DNA from: Bacillus sp. FJAT-28004
Lineage (GTDB): Bacteria; Bacillota; Bacilli; Paenibacillales; Paenibacillaceae
Assembly: GCF_001280845.1 (NCBI RefSeq)
Contig: NZ_LGHP01000001.1
Location: 615,905-679,904, forward strand
Direction: 5' to 3'
DNA length: 64,000 nt
Shown: positions 9,901 through 17,734 of the stretch, in pieces
Numbering within the stretch: the first letter of the stretch is position 1
How the letters are laid out: each line of letters starts with the position of its first letter
Position numbers and translations under genes: made by a program
The notes under the pieces: model-generated
Databases searched by the model: none
Told to the model about the DNA's origin: nothing
The model's input: only the letters and a program-made list of their open reading frames with translations

Positions 9901-11520
9901 CTGATCTCTCCTCCGCCGCATCATGATATTTACTCCATTGAGGATTTGGCAGAGCTTGTTCATGACTTGAAAAATGCAAATCCACGCGCAAGAATCAATG
10001 TAAAGCTAGTATCCGGTGTTGGCGTTGGTACGATTGCGACTGGCGTAGCGAAAGGCCGCGCGGATGTTATTATGGTCAGCGGTTATGATGGCGGTACAGG
10101 TGCTTCTCCAATGGGCTCGATCCGTCACGCAGGTTTGCCGTGGGAGCTTGGTCTTGCAGAAACACATCAAACGCTAATGCTTAACAAATTGCGTGATCGT
10201 GTTGTCCTTGAGACCGATGGAAAAATGATGAATGGCCGTGACGTTGCGATTGCTGTGCTGCTAGGAGCTGAAGAATATGGCTTCTCGACTGCTCCACTTA
10301 TCGTACTTGGCTGTATCATGATGCGTGTATGCCAATTGGATACATGTCCAGTAGGCGTTGCGACACAAAATCCTGAGCTTCGCAAGAAATTTATGGGCGA
10401 TCCTAGCCATGTCGTTAACTACCTGCGCTTCATTGCTGAAGAGCTGCGTGAGATTATGGCTGAGCTTGGCTTCCGTACCATTCAAGAAATGGTTGGACGC
10501 GTCGATATTTTGGAAACGAAGCAGCTGCTTGAGCATTACAAAGCAAAAGGTATTGATCTTTCTGGCTTGCTATACGAAGCTGATCTTCCGCAGGATGCAA
10601 TACGCTACAATGTTCAAGAACAAAACCATGGTCTTGAATTGTCGCTTGATATGCAGCAGCTAGTTCCACTTGCAAAAGCAGCGATTGAGAATGGTGAGCG
10701 GGTGCGCGGTACATTCCCTATTTTGAATACAAACCGTGTTGTCGGAACGATTCTTGGTAGCGAAGTTACGCGTAAATACGGTGCAGCTGGTTTGCCGGAA
10801 GATACGATTTCATTCCATTTTGTCGGAACGGCTGGACAAAGCTTTGGTGCATTCGTGCCGAAAGGAATTACGTTATCGATCGAAGGCGACTCCAATGACT
10901 ACTTTGGAAAAGGTCTCTCTGGCGGTAAAATCATTGTAGCTCCGTCACCGAAGGCAACTTTTGCAGCTGAGGATAATGTAATTATCGGTAACACTGCATT
11001 GTATGGCGCTACTAGCGGTCAGGCCTATATCCGCGGTACAGCAGGCGAACGCTTCGCTGTTCGGAATAGTGGAGCCAATGTTGTTGTTGAAGGCGTAGGC
11101 GATCATGGTTGTGAATATATGACAGGCGGTCGCGTCGTTATACTTGGCAGCACCGGTCGTAACTTTGCAGCAGGTATGTCTGGCGGCGTCGCTTACATCT
11201 ATGACGAGAAAGGCGATTTCTACAACCATTGCAACTTGGAGATGGTATTGCTTGAGCGCCTAGAAGACTCTGTAGATATTTCTGAACTGCGTGGTTTGAT
11301 TGAATCACATGTTACGTATACAGAGAGCGCAATCGGTACCCGTCTATTGAACGATTGGGAGGCATCGCTTTCGAAATTTGTAAAAGTCATTCCTAAGGAC
11401 TACAAACGTATGCTTGAACAGATCCGCAAGGTTGAAGATACGGGCTTGGTGGGTGAAGCGGCACTTCTTGCAGCTTTCGAAGCGAACAAGAGAGAGCTTG
11501 CACGTGCAGGCGGCAAATAA
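6916..11520 (+). CDS. gltB: glutamate synthase large subunit
   Basis: A 1534-residue protein making two glutamates from glutamine and 2-oxoglutarate. The class II amidotransferase domain follows a short propeptide; the Cys of ACGMGF (residue 24) becomes the N-terminal nucleophile. Central and FMN-binding synthase domains follow ([35 protein letters not shown]). The 3Fe-4S cluster Cys run [15 protein letters not shown] is near residue 1133. The C-terminal GXGXG beta-helix includes [21 protein letters not shown] and [11 protein letters not shown]. The start is ATG 6916 because GAAAGG lies just upstream and the propeptide length is normal; an in-frame ATG at 6841 would add 25 atypical residues. 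No gltD small subunit is adjacent: the next gene is a PilZ protein beyond a strong terminator. Confidence 0.97.
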   Translation: MKEHILGLPPKQGLYDPQFEKDACGMGFVANIKGIKSHKVIRQALMLLENMEHRGGQGSEPNTGDGAGILLQIPHTFFAAELKKQEIELPAEGHYAVGMIFMPQDEEARNAIEREVETIVQEENQSVIGWRTVPTDDKKLGESALAVKPFVRQLFIGMNDSLKDNMAFERKLYVIRKRAELAIRYAGKEGGNMFYFSSLSSRKIVYKGMLTTEQVRSFYTELNDESVVSAMALVHSRFSTNTFPSWERAHPFHYMIHNGEINTLRGNVNWMHARQTLFASELFGDDIEKIKPVINPDGSDTAMFDNTLEFLFLSGRSMAHAAMMMVPEPWSNHESMSDERKAFYEYHSTLMEPWDGPAALGFTDGVKIGAVLDRNGLRPARYYVTKDDHIILGSEAGTVEIPPEDILYKDRLRPGRMLLVDTEQGRIISDEEVKAEIETEHPYREWLNEHLVDLEDLPEAPELPEPNHETVQMRQQAFGYTFEDIRKVLEPMAGSGMEPIASMGYDAPLAVLSERPQRLYNYFKQLFAQVTNPPIDAIREEIITATGTTIGPERNLLNPEPESCRHIKLDTPILSNEQFAKLRHVRRPGFRSITLPIFFPASEGETGLRAALTQMCEAADRVIAKGHNLLILSDRGVDKENAAIPALLAVAALHHHLIRQGTRTKVSILLESGEPREVHHYALLLGYGVNAVNPYLAFETLDDMINQGLLRGISHDKAVKNYIKAATKGVVKILSKMGISTIQSYRGAQIFEALGLKEDVINEYFTWTPSRIGGIGLDVIAEETLKHHNRAFAEQEGGEKELDSGGDYQWRKDGEDHLFTPQTIHTLQMASRTNDYKLYKKFSALVQGEDKKYLTLRSLLRFKEGRQAVPLEEVESLESIVKRFKTGAMSFGSISKEAHESLAIAMNRLGGKSNTGEGGEDPARFIPDANGDSRRSAIKQVASGRFGVTSNYLVNADEIQIKMAQGAKPGEGGQLPGLKVYPWVAEVRGSTPGVGLISPPPHHDIYSIEDLAELVHDLKNANPRARINVKLVSGVGVGTIATGVAKGRADVIMVSGYDGGTGASPMGSIRHAGLPWELGLAETHQTLMLNKLRDRVVLETDGKMMNGRDVAIAVLLGAEEYGFSTAPLIVLGCIMMRVCQLDTCPVGVATQNPELRKKFMGDPSHVVNYLRFIAEELREIMAELGFRTIQEMVGRVDILETKQLLEHYKAKGIDLSGLLYEADLPQDAIRYNVQEQNHGLELSLDMQQLVPLAKAAIENGERVRGTFPILNTNRVVGTILGSEVTRKYGAAGLPEDTISFHFVGTAGQSFGAFVPKGITLSIEGDSNDYFGKGLSGGKIIVAPSPKATFAAEDNVIIGNTALYGATSGQAYIRGTAGERFAVRNSGANVVVEGVGDHGCEYMTGGRVVILGSTGRNFAAGMSGGVAYIYDEKGDFYNHCNLEMVLLERLEDSVDISELRGLIESHVTYTESAIGTRLLNDWEASLSKFVKVIPKDYKRMLEQIRKVEDTGLVGEAALLAAFEANKRELARAGGK

Positions 11521-11907
11521 TTCAGACTAATTTTATAAATCGTATATACGAGTAAAGGGACTGTCCCTGAAGTAGCATTACTACTTCAGGCGACAGTCCC
11601 TTTTGTTTTTCGACAAAATGCCACCAAATTAGAAGAAAGCCGCGCCCATTAACCGACATATTCCATCCGTGGACTCGGGTATAATGATGTTAATATATCT
11701 ATCATTATTAGTTATTTATTAGAAGTTGGTCAAATGTTAAGAAATAAAGTAGAGATGAAGAGCGAAGAATAAGCTAGGCACTCCGCCATCACCGTACTTG
11801 AAATAGATGACTTACTAGATGTAATGGGCATATAGATGAAATTGATTCCTGCTTTTGAACTATGACATGAATTGATATTGCTATTAGGTATGATGGAGGA
11901 ATTAAGC
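11521..11907. other. interval between gltB and pilZ gene
   Basis: Apart from the gltB terminator, 11611-11907 is AT-rich and contains no credible ORF. A TATAAT at about 11679 could be a -10 box for the PilZ gene, but no good -35 is seen 17 bp upstream. Confidence 0.5.
11557..11610 (+). terminator. gltB terminator
   Basis: A long stem GGGACTGTC-CTGAAGTAG / CTACTTCAG-GACAGTCCC with one small internal mismatch is followed by TTTTGTTTTT. Confidence 0.92.
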
Positions 11908-12348
11908 ATGGCGACGAATTCAAATGATGCCTCGCGCGCCCACATTAGGCTTCGCTTCACAGATGGCGTTAAGGCAGAGCTGCGGCTAATTAGTAAGGAT
12001 GGACAATTGTTGACGCCATCTACGACTACAGTGCTTCTACTTAATCTAAGCCAAAATGGTTTATGTTTCTTATCCGGCCTGCAATTACCGATTCAATCCA
12101 ACTATTTAGTGGAGTTTCGAATGACGATTTCAAAAGTACAGATTATTATTCGCGGCCGTATCGTATGGAATTCGAAACAAGATAATCAATATGTTCACGG
12201 GGTGTTATTTGAGTGCTCGAATACACTTCGTTCACTAATTATCGGTGTCATGAACCAAGAAATATTAGAAAGCCAGCCACAGCAGCAAAAAATTCATTAC
12301 TTATACAGCAGGTTATTGAATACAAAACGCTTGTATTACAGTGGTTAA
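11908..12348 (+). CDS. PilZ-domain (c-di-GMP-binding) protein
   Basis: A 146-residue single PilZ domain with the two expected motifs: RxxxR (RAHIR, near residue 10) and NxSxxG (NLSQNG), which together bind cyclic di-GMP. The remaining strands (VRGRIVW-like RGRIVWNS, VHGVLFE) fit the PilZ beta barrel. The start is ATG 11908 behind GGAGGA; an upstream in-frame TTG at 11872 has no ribosome site. The gene ends 51 bases before a ManC-like gene, so the two may be co-transcribed, which would link c-di-GMP sensing to sugar-nucleotide supply (inference). No enzymatic domain is present. Confidence 0.87.
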   Translation: MATNSNDASRAHIRLRFTDGVKAELRLISKDGQLLTPSTTTVLLLNLSQNGLCFLSGLQLPIQSNYLVEFRMTISKVQIIIRGRIVWNSKQDNQYVHGVLFECSNTLRSLIIGVMNQEILESQPQQQKIHYLYSRLLNTKRLYYSG

Positions 12349-12398
12349 CTATTTGATTGGGAGCAAATATCAATAACAACTTAGAAGGGGGACAGGCT

Positions 12399-13781
12399 TT
12401 GAAAATCATTTTGTTATCAGGCGGATCTGGGAAGAGATTATGGCCCTTATCGAACAGCAGTCGAGCAAAGCAATATTTATCTGTGCTGGAGAGTCCTAAA
12501 GGCGGTATGGAATCGATGCTGCAGCGTATATGGCGCCAGTTAGAAGAGTCTGATTTACAGGAACATGCTCGTATTTCGACTTGCCGTGAGCAGGTAGAGA
12601 TTTTACAAAGACAGGTTGGTGTCAAAGCACCGCTTATCATTGAGCCAGAGCAACGAGACACATTTCCTGCAATAGCGTTGTCAGCTGCTTACTTGTATTC
12701 GATCGCAGGAGTATCTTTAAACGAAACGGTCATCGTCATTCCTGTTGATGCCTATGTAAGCTGTGATTTTTTCTCATGTATAAGAGGACTTCCTAAGCTG
12801 GTTAGAGAAAGCAGGTCTGAACTGCTTATGGTTGGGACAAGGCCCAGCTACCCCTCGGAGCAATATGGTTATATCGTTCCGGAAGCCAATCGAAATAGCA
12901 ATGATGAAGAGAGCTATGAGCGTAGCGTGCATTCATTCAAGGAGAAACCTTATGAGGCTGAAGCCAATCAATTAATTAAAGGCGGCGCATTGTGGAATAG
13001 CGGCATTTATGCTTTCAAGCTTGATTATATGATTACTTTGCTTATGAATCGTAGACTGCCTATTCATTATGATGAACTATATAAACAGTATACGAAAGTA
13101 CCAAAATCAAGTTTCGAAATTGAAGTCGCACAAAAAGAGACATCTCGTTCAGTTATCAGCTACGATGGTGAATGGAAAGATCTTGGCAGTTGGAAAACAT
13201 TATCGGAGGAGCTGGCTTTTGAACGATTAGGCTTGGGCGAAATATCGGATGACAGCGAGCAATCCCAGCTCATCAACGAACTGGACATTCCCATCTCGAT
13301 TATTGGTCTAACGAATGTCATTGTAGCGGCTAGCCCCGATGGCATCTTGGTGACTAGCAAAAATGCGAGCTCTGAGCTGGATGCGAAGCTTAAGTTGATG
13401 AATGAGCGTCCCAAATATGAGGAGCGCCGATGGGGGCATTCCAAGATTGTTGATTCAGTTGTCCTATCATCAGGAACACATTGTGTAACAAAGCGAGTTT
13501 TTGTTGCTGCTGGCCAGAATATCAGTTATCAAATGCATTTTAAGCGAAGAGAAGCATGGACCATAATCTCCGGAGAAGGAGTGCTTATTCTGGATGATGT
13601 GTACCGTCAGGTTGAGCCAGGCGACACTGTATCTATTCCAGTGAGAACAAGACACAGCTTGCGGGCGATTACGGACGTTGAGCTTATCGAAGTTCAAACA
13701 GGCAAACAGATTAATGAAGATGATATTATTAGGCTTGGCACAACTTGGGATGAGATTACTAGTCAATTAAATAGTGTATAA
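12399..13781 (+). CDS. mannose-1-phosphate guanylyltransferase-like protein with cupin domain
   Basis: A 460-residue ManC-type protein. The N-terminal nucleotidyltransferase has the signature LSGGSGKRLWPLS, EPEQRDTFPAIALSA, and FKEKP and WNSGIY further on. The C-terminal cupin (about 360-455; RWGHSKIVD, YQMHFKRREAW, GDTVSIPVRTRHS) resembles the mannose-6-phosphate isomerase II domain. The expected product is GDP-mannose from mannose-1-phosphate and GTP. The glycine-rich loop reads GGSGKRLWP rather than the usual GG.GTRLWP. The start is TTG 12399 after AGAAGGGGG; an in-frame TTG at 12357 lacks a ribosome site. A second ManC gene of the short type is at 50767. Confidence 0.86.
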   Translation: MKIILLSGGSGKRLWPLSNSSRAKQYLSVLESPKGGMESMLQRIWRQLEESDLQEHARISTCREQVEILQRQVGVKAPLIIEPEQRDTFPAIALSAAYLYSIAGVSLNETVIVIPVDAYVSCDFFSCIRGLPKLVRESRSELLMVGTRPSYPSEQYGYIVPEANRNSNDEESYERSVHSFKEKPYEAEANQLIKGGALWNSGIYAFKLDYMITLLMNRRLPIHYDELYKQYTKVPKSSFEIEVAQKETSRSVISYDGEWKDLGSWKTLSEELAFERLGLGEISDDSEQSQLINELDIPISIIGLTNVIVAASPDGILVTSKNASSELDAKLKLMNERPKYEERRWGHSKIVDSVVLSSGTHCVTKRVFVAAGQNISYQMHFKRREAWTIISGEGVLILDDVYRQVEPGDTVSIPVRTRHSLRAITDVELIEVQTGKQINEDDIIRLGTTWDEITSQLNSV

Positions 13782-13917
13782 TGATATTAAAGAATAATGT
13801 TTGGGATGGATTGCAAATCGACGTTATGATAGAACTTCTGCCATTTAACGCTTATTGCCGTTTTTAATGTTGAGGTTGATACAGTCATTACGAAAGAGAG
13901 AGGGAGCGATCTATCGA

Positions 13918-14205
13918 ATGATATGTTCAAAGGACCGTTTTTATTGTGTTAGTTGCGGGGAGATGCTTTTAAGTCCTGAAGCAGATATTTTGTTTCGAAC
14001 AGGATTTTTCCGAGTGGTACATCCAATGGGTTATTGCTTAACATGCAGCGTGGAGCAGGATAGGCTGGATGCTATAGTAGGATCGCCGGGTAAGACCAGT
14101 AACTATGACTATAAATTGTTCCTTCGTGCAGATGCAAAACTTGCCGAACATGTTATACAGCCCTATCGCACAAATGATAATGAGAGCCTCTGCCCTACAG
14201 TCTAA
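13918..14205 (+). CDS. small double-CxxC (zinc-ribbon-like) protein, unknown function
   Basis: A 95-residue protein with two CxxC pairs, FYCVSCGEM and GYCLTCSVE, about 30 residues apart, as in a small treble-clef or zinc-ribbon fold. No other motif is recognised. ATG 13918 has GAGAGAGGGAG about 11 bases upstream; in-frame upstream starts (13855, 13867) have no ribosome site. It lies between the ManC-like gene and the ABC exporter on the same strand, with gaps over 90 bases on both sides, so operon membership is uncertain. Confidence 0.6.
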   Translation: MICSKDRFYCVSCGEMLLSPEADILFRTGFFRVVHPMGYCLTCSVEQDRLDAIVGSPGKTSNYDYKLFLRADAKLAEHVIQPYRTNDNESLCPTV

Positions 14206-14301
14206 CTGTAGCGTGGAGGTGTATTTTTTTGTAAACTTCCAATTGTTTCCTTAATGGTTTATAATGAATGAGATTTGGATTTTTGAAGGAGGAGCACAAA
14301 T

Positions 14302-15222
14302 ATGGAGCAGCCTATTGTTAAATTGAAAAATGTAACAAAAAAAATCGGCAGCAGAACGATTATTGATCGATTGACGCTTGATATCCCACTAGGGGAGGTA
14401 TTTGGTTTCCTAGGTCCCAATGGCGCGGGCAAAACAACTACGATTCGAATGATGGTTGGCTTAATGTCGCTCACGGATGGTGAGATAACAATTGGAGGAC
14501 ATAGCATCACGAAGCAATACGAAAAAGCGATTCGCCACGTTGGAGCTATTGTTGAGAATCCCGAAATGTATAAATATTTGAGCGGCTATGATAATTTAAT
14601 TCATTATGCGCGTATGATTCCAGGCATCACAGAGCATCGTGTTCATGAGGTCGTTAAGCTAGTCGGACTCGAAGGACGAATTCGCGATAAGGTGAAAACC
14701 TACTCTCTCGGCATGCGGCAGCGGCTTGGCGTAGCACAGGCTATTTTGCATAAACCACAGCTGCTCATTTTGGATGAGCCTACGAATGGATTGGATCCAG
14801 CGGGCATAAGAGAGCTTCGCGACTACTTGCGCCAGCTTTCTAAGGAAGAAGGTATAGCGGTATTCGTATCGAGCCACTTATTATCCGAAATGGAGCTTAT
14901 GTGTGATCGTGTAGCGATCATTCAAAATGGCAAGCTCATTGATGTTCGAACTATTAAGGGTGAGCATGCAGCAAAAGTACATAACCGTGTTGTTATCGAA
15001 GTGGACAGTCAGCAGGCTGCGATGGATGTGTTATTCACCTCTGGGATTTCAGCGGTGCTTGAAGGCAATGAAGCCATTGCGGTTGAAACAGATAAGGAAA
15101 ATACAGCTGCAATTAATGCATCTCTAGTAAAAGCCGGCATAAAGGTGTATGGCATTCGCGCACAGGTTAAGACGCTTGAAGATCAATTTTTGGAAGTGAC
15201 TGGAGGGGAACGAATTGGGTAA
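14302..15222 (+). CDS. ABC transporter ATP-binding protein (BcrA/CcmA type)
   Basis: A 306-residue single nucleotide-binding domain. Walker A is GPNGAGKTT near residue 38, the signature is YSLGMRQRLGVAQA, Walker B is LLILDEPTNGLDP, and the H-loop is SSHLLSEME. The C-terminal extension (about 225-305) is typical of BcrA-like exporters for bacitracin-like peptides or of unknown substrate. ATG 14302 follows GGAGGA. The stop overlaps the TTG start of the permease gene by 8 bases, so the pair is translationally coupled. Confidence 0.93.
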   Translation: MEQPIVKLKNVTKKIGSRTIIDRLTLDIPLGEVFGFLGPNGAGKTTTIRMMVGLMSLTDGEITIGGHSITKQYEKAIRHVGAIVENPEMYKYLSGYDNLIHYARMIPGITEHRVHEVVKLVGLEGRIRDKVKTYSLGMRQRLGVAQAILHKPQLLILDEPTNGLDPAGIRELRDYLRQLSKEEGIAVFVSSHLLSEMELMCDRVAIIQNGKLIDVRTIKGEHAAKVHNRVVIEVDSQQAAMDVLFTSGISAVLEGNEAIAVETDKENTAAINASLVKAGIKVYGIRAQVKTLEDQFLEVTGGERIG

Positions 15223-16009
15223 TTTTTTGCCGCTTGTTCAAAATGAGAATATGAAAATTTACCGTCGTCCTCGCACATGGGTGATGTCAGGTATATTGAT
15301 TTTGTTAGTACTGGCGATTTCTATACTATGGCTAATATTTGGTGGAAGAGATGCCTCGATGTGGGATGTTGCTTTTATGGAATCCTCCATTTTGTTCCTG
15401 CTCGTAACCATCTTTACAGTTGTTATCGCTGCGGGTGGAGTTGCGGAGGAATTTACGAGCGGCACCATTAAGCTGCTGCTGATCAGGCCGTGGTCACGCT
15501 CGAAAATATTGTTGTCTAAATATATTTCGATCATGATATTCGCTGTTTTGCTTGCTATTGTATTGTTTGCAACGACTATATTCGTGAATTGGATTTGCTT
15601 CGGCATTAATGCTGCACCAGATATAAAACCAACCTTCGTCGGAGCTGAAGGAACGAATCCGTTTTCCTATATGCTTCAATATTATGGTTTGACGTTAATT
15701 TCGCTTGTTGTTACTGTGACGCTTGCGTTCATGCTCTCAACTGTGTTCCGGAGCAGCGGCTTAGCGATTGGTATGGCATTGTTTCTTCTTCTTGGAGTTA
15801 ACAGCTTTATTGCATTAATTGCGATGCTGGAATACAAATGGATCGATTATCTGTTGTTTATTCATTTGAATCTAACGCAGTATTTAGACAATAACCCGAT
15901 GCGGGAAGGTATGACCTTAGGTTTTTCACTTATTGTGCTTGGTATTTATTACGCTATATTCATCGCCATTACATGGTATATCTTTAATAAACGTGATGTT
16001 GCATCATAG
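15215..16009 (+). CDS. ABC-2 type permease, partner of the preceding ATPase
   Basis: A 264-residue protein with about six hydrophobic segments (for example VMSGILILLVLAISILWLIF near the N-terminus and a final segment ending FIAITWYIF). The cytoplasmic segment GGVAEEFTSGTIKLLLIRPWSR is the conserved ABC-2 signature (EF..GT.K.LL..P.SR). It starts with TTG at 15215 behind GGAGGGGAACGA. Together with the BcrA-like ATPase it should form an exporter; no peptide or resistance gene beside it reveals the substrate. Confidence 0.9.
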   Translation: MGNFLPLVQNENMKIYRRPRTWVMSGILILLVLAISILWLIFGGRDASMWDVAFMESSILFLLVTIFTVVIAAGGVAEEFTSGTIKLLLIRPWSRSKILLSKYISIMIFAVLLAIVLFATTIFVNWICFGINAAPDIKPTFVGAEGTNPFSYMLQYYGLTLISLVVTVTLAFMLSTVFRSSGLAIGMALFLLLGVNSFIALIAMLEYKWIDYLLFIHLNLTQYLDNNPMREGMTLGFSLIVLGIYYAIFIAITWYIFNKRDVAS

Positions 16010-16023
16010 ACGCCAGGTTATTT

Positions 16024-16090
16024 AAAAAAAGCCGTTTCTATACGTGCTGCTTCTTCGGAAGACATGCATGAGTAGAACGGCTTTTTATTT
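16024..16090. terminator. bidirectional terminator
   Basis: AAAAAGCCGTTTCTA and TAGAACGGCTTTTT form a long stem around an internal loop of about 30 nt containing the smaller CTTCTTCGGAAG hairpin. It separates the ABC exporter from the convergent bactofilin gene. Confidence 0.85.
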
Positions 16091-16092
16091 TA

Positions 16093-16545
16093 TTATCCTG
16101 CTTGGCGAGATTTCTCCTTGGATTCTTTTACCGCTGATTCTTTACCAATGTTGTGAGGTGGATCGGATTCTATTTGCACACGATTTTTACTGTCAGCTGC
16201 TAGCTCCATTTGGCAGTTGCCATTAAGCTTGCCGCCATCTTGGATAATTAGTGTTTGGGTTGTAATTTCACCAGTCAAAATGCCGGAGGAGGTAATGATC
16301 AGCCGTCCCTTTGTGACGATATCTCCGAAAACCTTGCCTGCAATAGTAATATCACGCGCTGTAATATTCGAGCGAGCAAGACCACATTCACCAATGATGA
16401 CGTCGGCTTTGCATTCGATTTCGCCTCGGTGTTCCCCTTCAATTCGAAGACTTGCTTCACAAATTAACCTGCCTTCGCTTATCGTACCTTGGCCAATTAA
16501 TGTATCAGTGGCCGCCGGCCGTTTATGGTCCTTAAACATAGACAT
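16093..16545 (-). CDS. bactofilin (polymer-forming cytoskeletal protein)
   Basis: A 150-residue protein with a central bactofilin beta-helix (about 15-115) of regularly spaced hydrophobic/glycine turns (IGQGTISEGRL, IEGEHRGEIE, ITIAGKVFGDI, IITSSGILTGEI, LIIQDGGKLNGN), and charged, disordered-looking ends. Bactofilins polymerise without nucleotide and scaffold wall enzymes, often M23 peptidases. Its ATG overlaps the TAA of the upstream M23 peptidase gene (TAATG) and uses AAGGAGG inside that gene's end, so the two are translationally coupled and likely work together. Confidence 0.93.
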   Translation of the reverse strand: MSMFKDHKRPAATDTLIGQGTISEGRLICEASLRIEGEHRGEIECKADVIIGECGLARSNITARDITIAGKVFGDIVTKGRLIITSSGILTGEITTQTLIIQDGGKLNGNCQMELAADSKNRVQIESDPPHNIGKESAVKESKEKSRQAG

Positions 16546-17558
16546 TAATCCTCCTTTATTAATGCCAAAAATGGTAACGGGTTAACGGGTTCGTTTTTCT
16601 GGATGATTTGGAAATGCAAATGCGGACCAGTGCTTCTACCGCTCGATCCGAGTAAACCGATCTTTTCGCCTCGAACGACGATGTCGCCTACTTTAGCTTC
16701 GATTTCTTTTAAGTGCATATAGGCGCTTTGCAGCCCTCCTAGATGGTCGATGACGATATACTTGCCTAGTGAGTTATTGAAGCCAGTGTCCGACACTGTG
16801 CCGTCTGCTGCGCTAAATATCGGGTCTCCTAGCTTGCCAGTGATGTCTATTCCAGCGTGGAAAGCAGTTCGTCCGGTAAATGGATCTCTTCGATAACCAA
16901 ATCCTGAGGTAAGCATTTTGGAGCGTGTCGGCCAGCCGGAAGGATAAGCATCAACTGAGACTCTCGTCGCTTGTGCCAGCTGGAGCGTCAGTGCTAAAGA
17001 ATCCTCCATCGTCTCGACCATCCGTTGCAACTCAGTGAGATGAAGCCCTGTTTCCTGCGCGAACAAAGCAAACTGTTTGCTTTGCTTCGAATCGTTAAAG
17101 CTGATACTTTGCATTGCGGGAGTATCGGGAAGTGTTTTTACATTTGTCTTACTCTTAATTCTTGGCGTCAGATAGGAAGAGGTTTCAAGTTTGCTGCCAT
17201 AGTTTTCGATAAATTGCTTCAGCTTTAACTCGAGCTGCTGTAGATCATCGATCTTCTCTTTCATGTCATTTGCTTGCTCTGACAGTCCGAGTATTTCTTG
17301 CTGTAGCGAGACAATTGCTTGGTTCTTATCTGAGACGGTTTGTGCAAATAGAGCGTCTTGTTGTGACATTTGTTCTTCAAGTTGGTTCAGTTCGTAAGTA
17401 GACTTTATTTGAATTCCGGCGATGCAACCCGAAACAGCTAGTACGGCAGCCGTTGGAGCTGCAAAGACCGATCGCTTTGAAACGTGAAATTGTTTGACGG
17501 TTTTGTCAGCGCCGCGCAGCACGACAAAGGACCATTTTGGCTTCTGAACTCGTTTCAA
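16545..17558 (-). CDS. membrane-anchored M23 peptidase with coiled coil
   Basis: A 337-residue protein. A transmembrane segment (about 30-50, FAAPTAAVLAVSGCIAGI) precedes a coiled coil (about 55-115, LNQLEEQMSQQDALFAQ and onward). The C-terminal LytM/M23 domain (about 225-330) has metal ligands in HAGID and HLHF and the typical GDPIFSAADGTV. It should be an outward-facing zinc endopeptidase acting on peptidoglycan cross-links, or a degenerate activator; both metal motifs look intact, favouring an active enzyme. Start is TTG 17558 after GGAAGGAG. It is coupled to bactofilin, matching the bactofilin-M23 pairs known to govern cell shape in other bacteria. Confidence 0.93.
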   Translation of the reverse strand: MKRVQKPKWSFVVLRGADKTVKQFHVSKRSVFAAPTAAVLAVSGCIAGIQIKSTYELNQLEEQMSQQDALFAQTVSDKNQAIVSLQQEILGLSEQANDMKEKIDDLQQLELKLKQFIENYGSKLETSSYLTPRIKSKTNVKTLPDTPAMQSISFNDSKQSKQFALFAQETGLHLTELQRMVETMEDSLALTLQLAQATRVSVDAYPSGWPTRSKMLTSGFGYRRDPFTGRTAFHAGIDITGKLGDPIFSAADGTVSDTGFNNSLGKYIVIDHLGGLQSAYMHLKEIEAKVGDIVVRGEKIGLLGSSGRSTGPHLHFQIIQKNEPVNPLPFLALIKED

Positions 17559-17665
17559 TAGACTTCTCCTTCCCTACTTAAGATTCGCTATAAACGATCA
17601 GAACGTTCTTATGCTATTTATTCTTGGATGTAGTAAAACATGCCATAAAACTTGTGTGAAAAGAG

Positions 17666-17709
17666 AAAGACTGCCCGTCGCACATGAATTGTGCAAGCGG
17701 GCAGTCTTT
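17666..17709 (-). terminator. terminator of the Wzy_C-like gene
   Basis: AAAGACTGCCCG-(CT)-TGCACA / TGTGCG-A-CGGGCAGTCTTT forms a long stem; the minus-strand T tract (TTTCTCTTTT) is interrupted but U-rich. Confidence 0.8.
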
Positions 17710-17734
17710 CTAATACTAGATGGTTGCAACTGAA

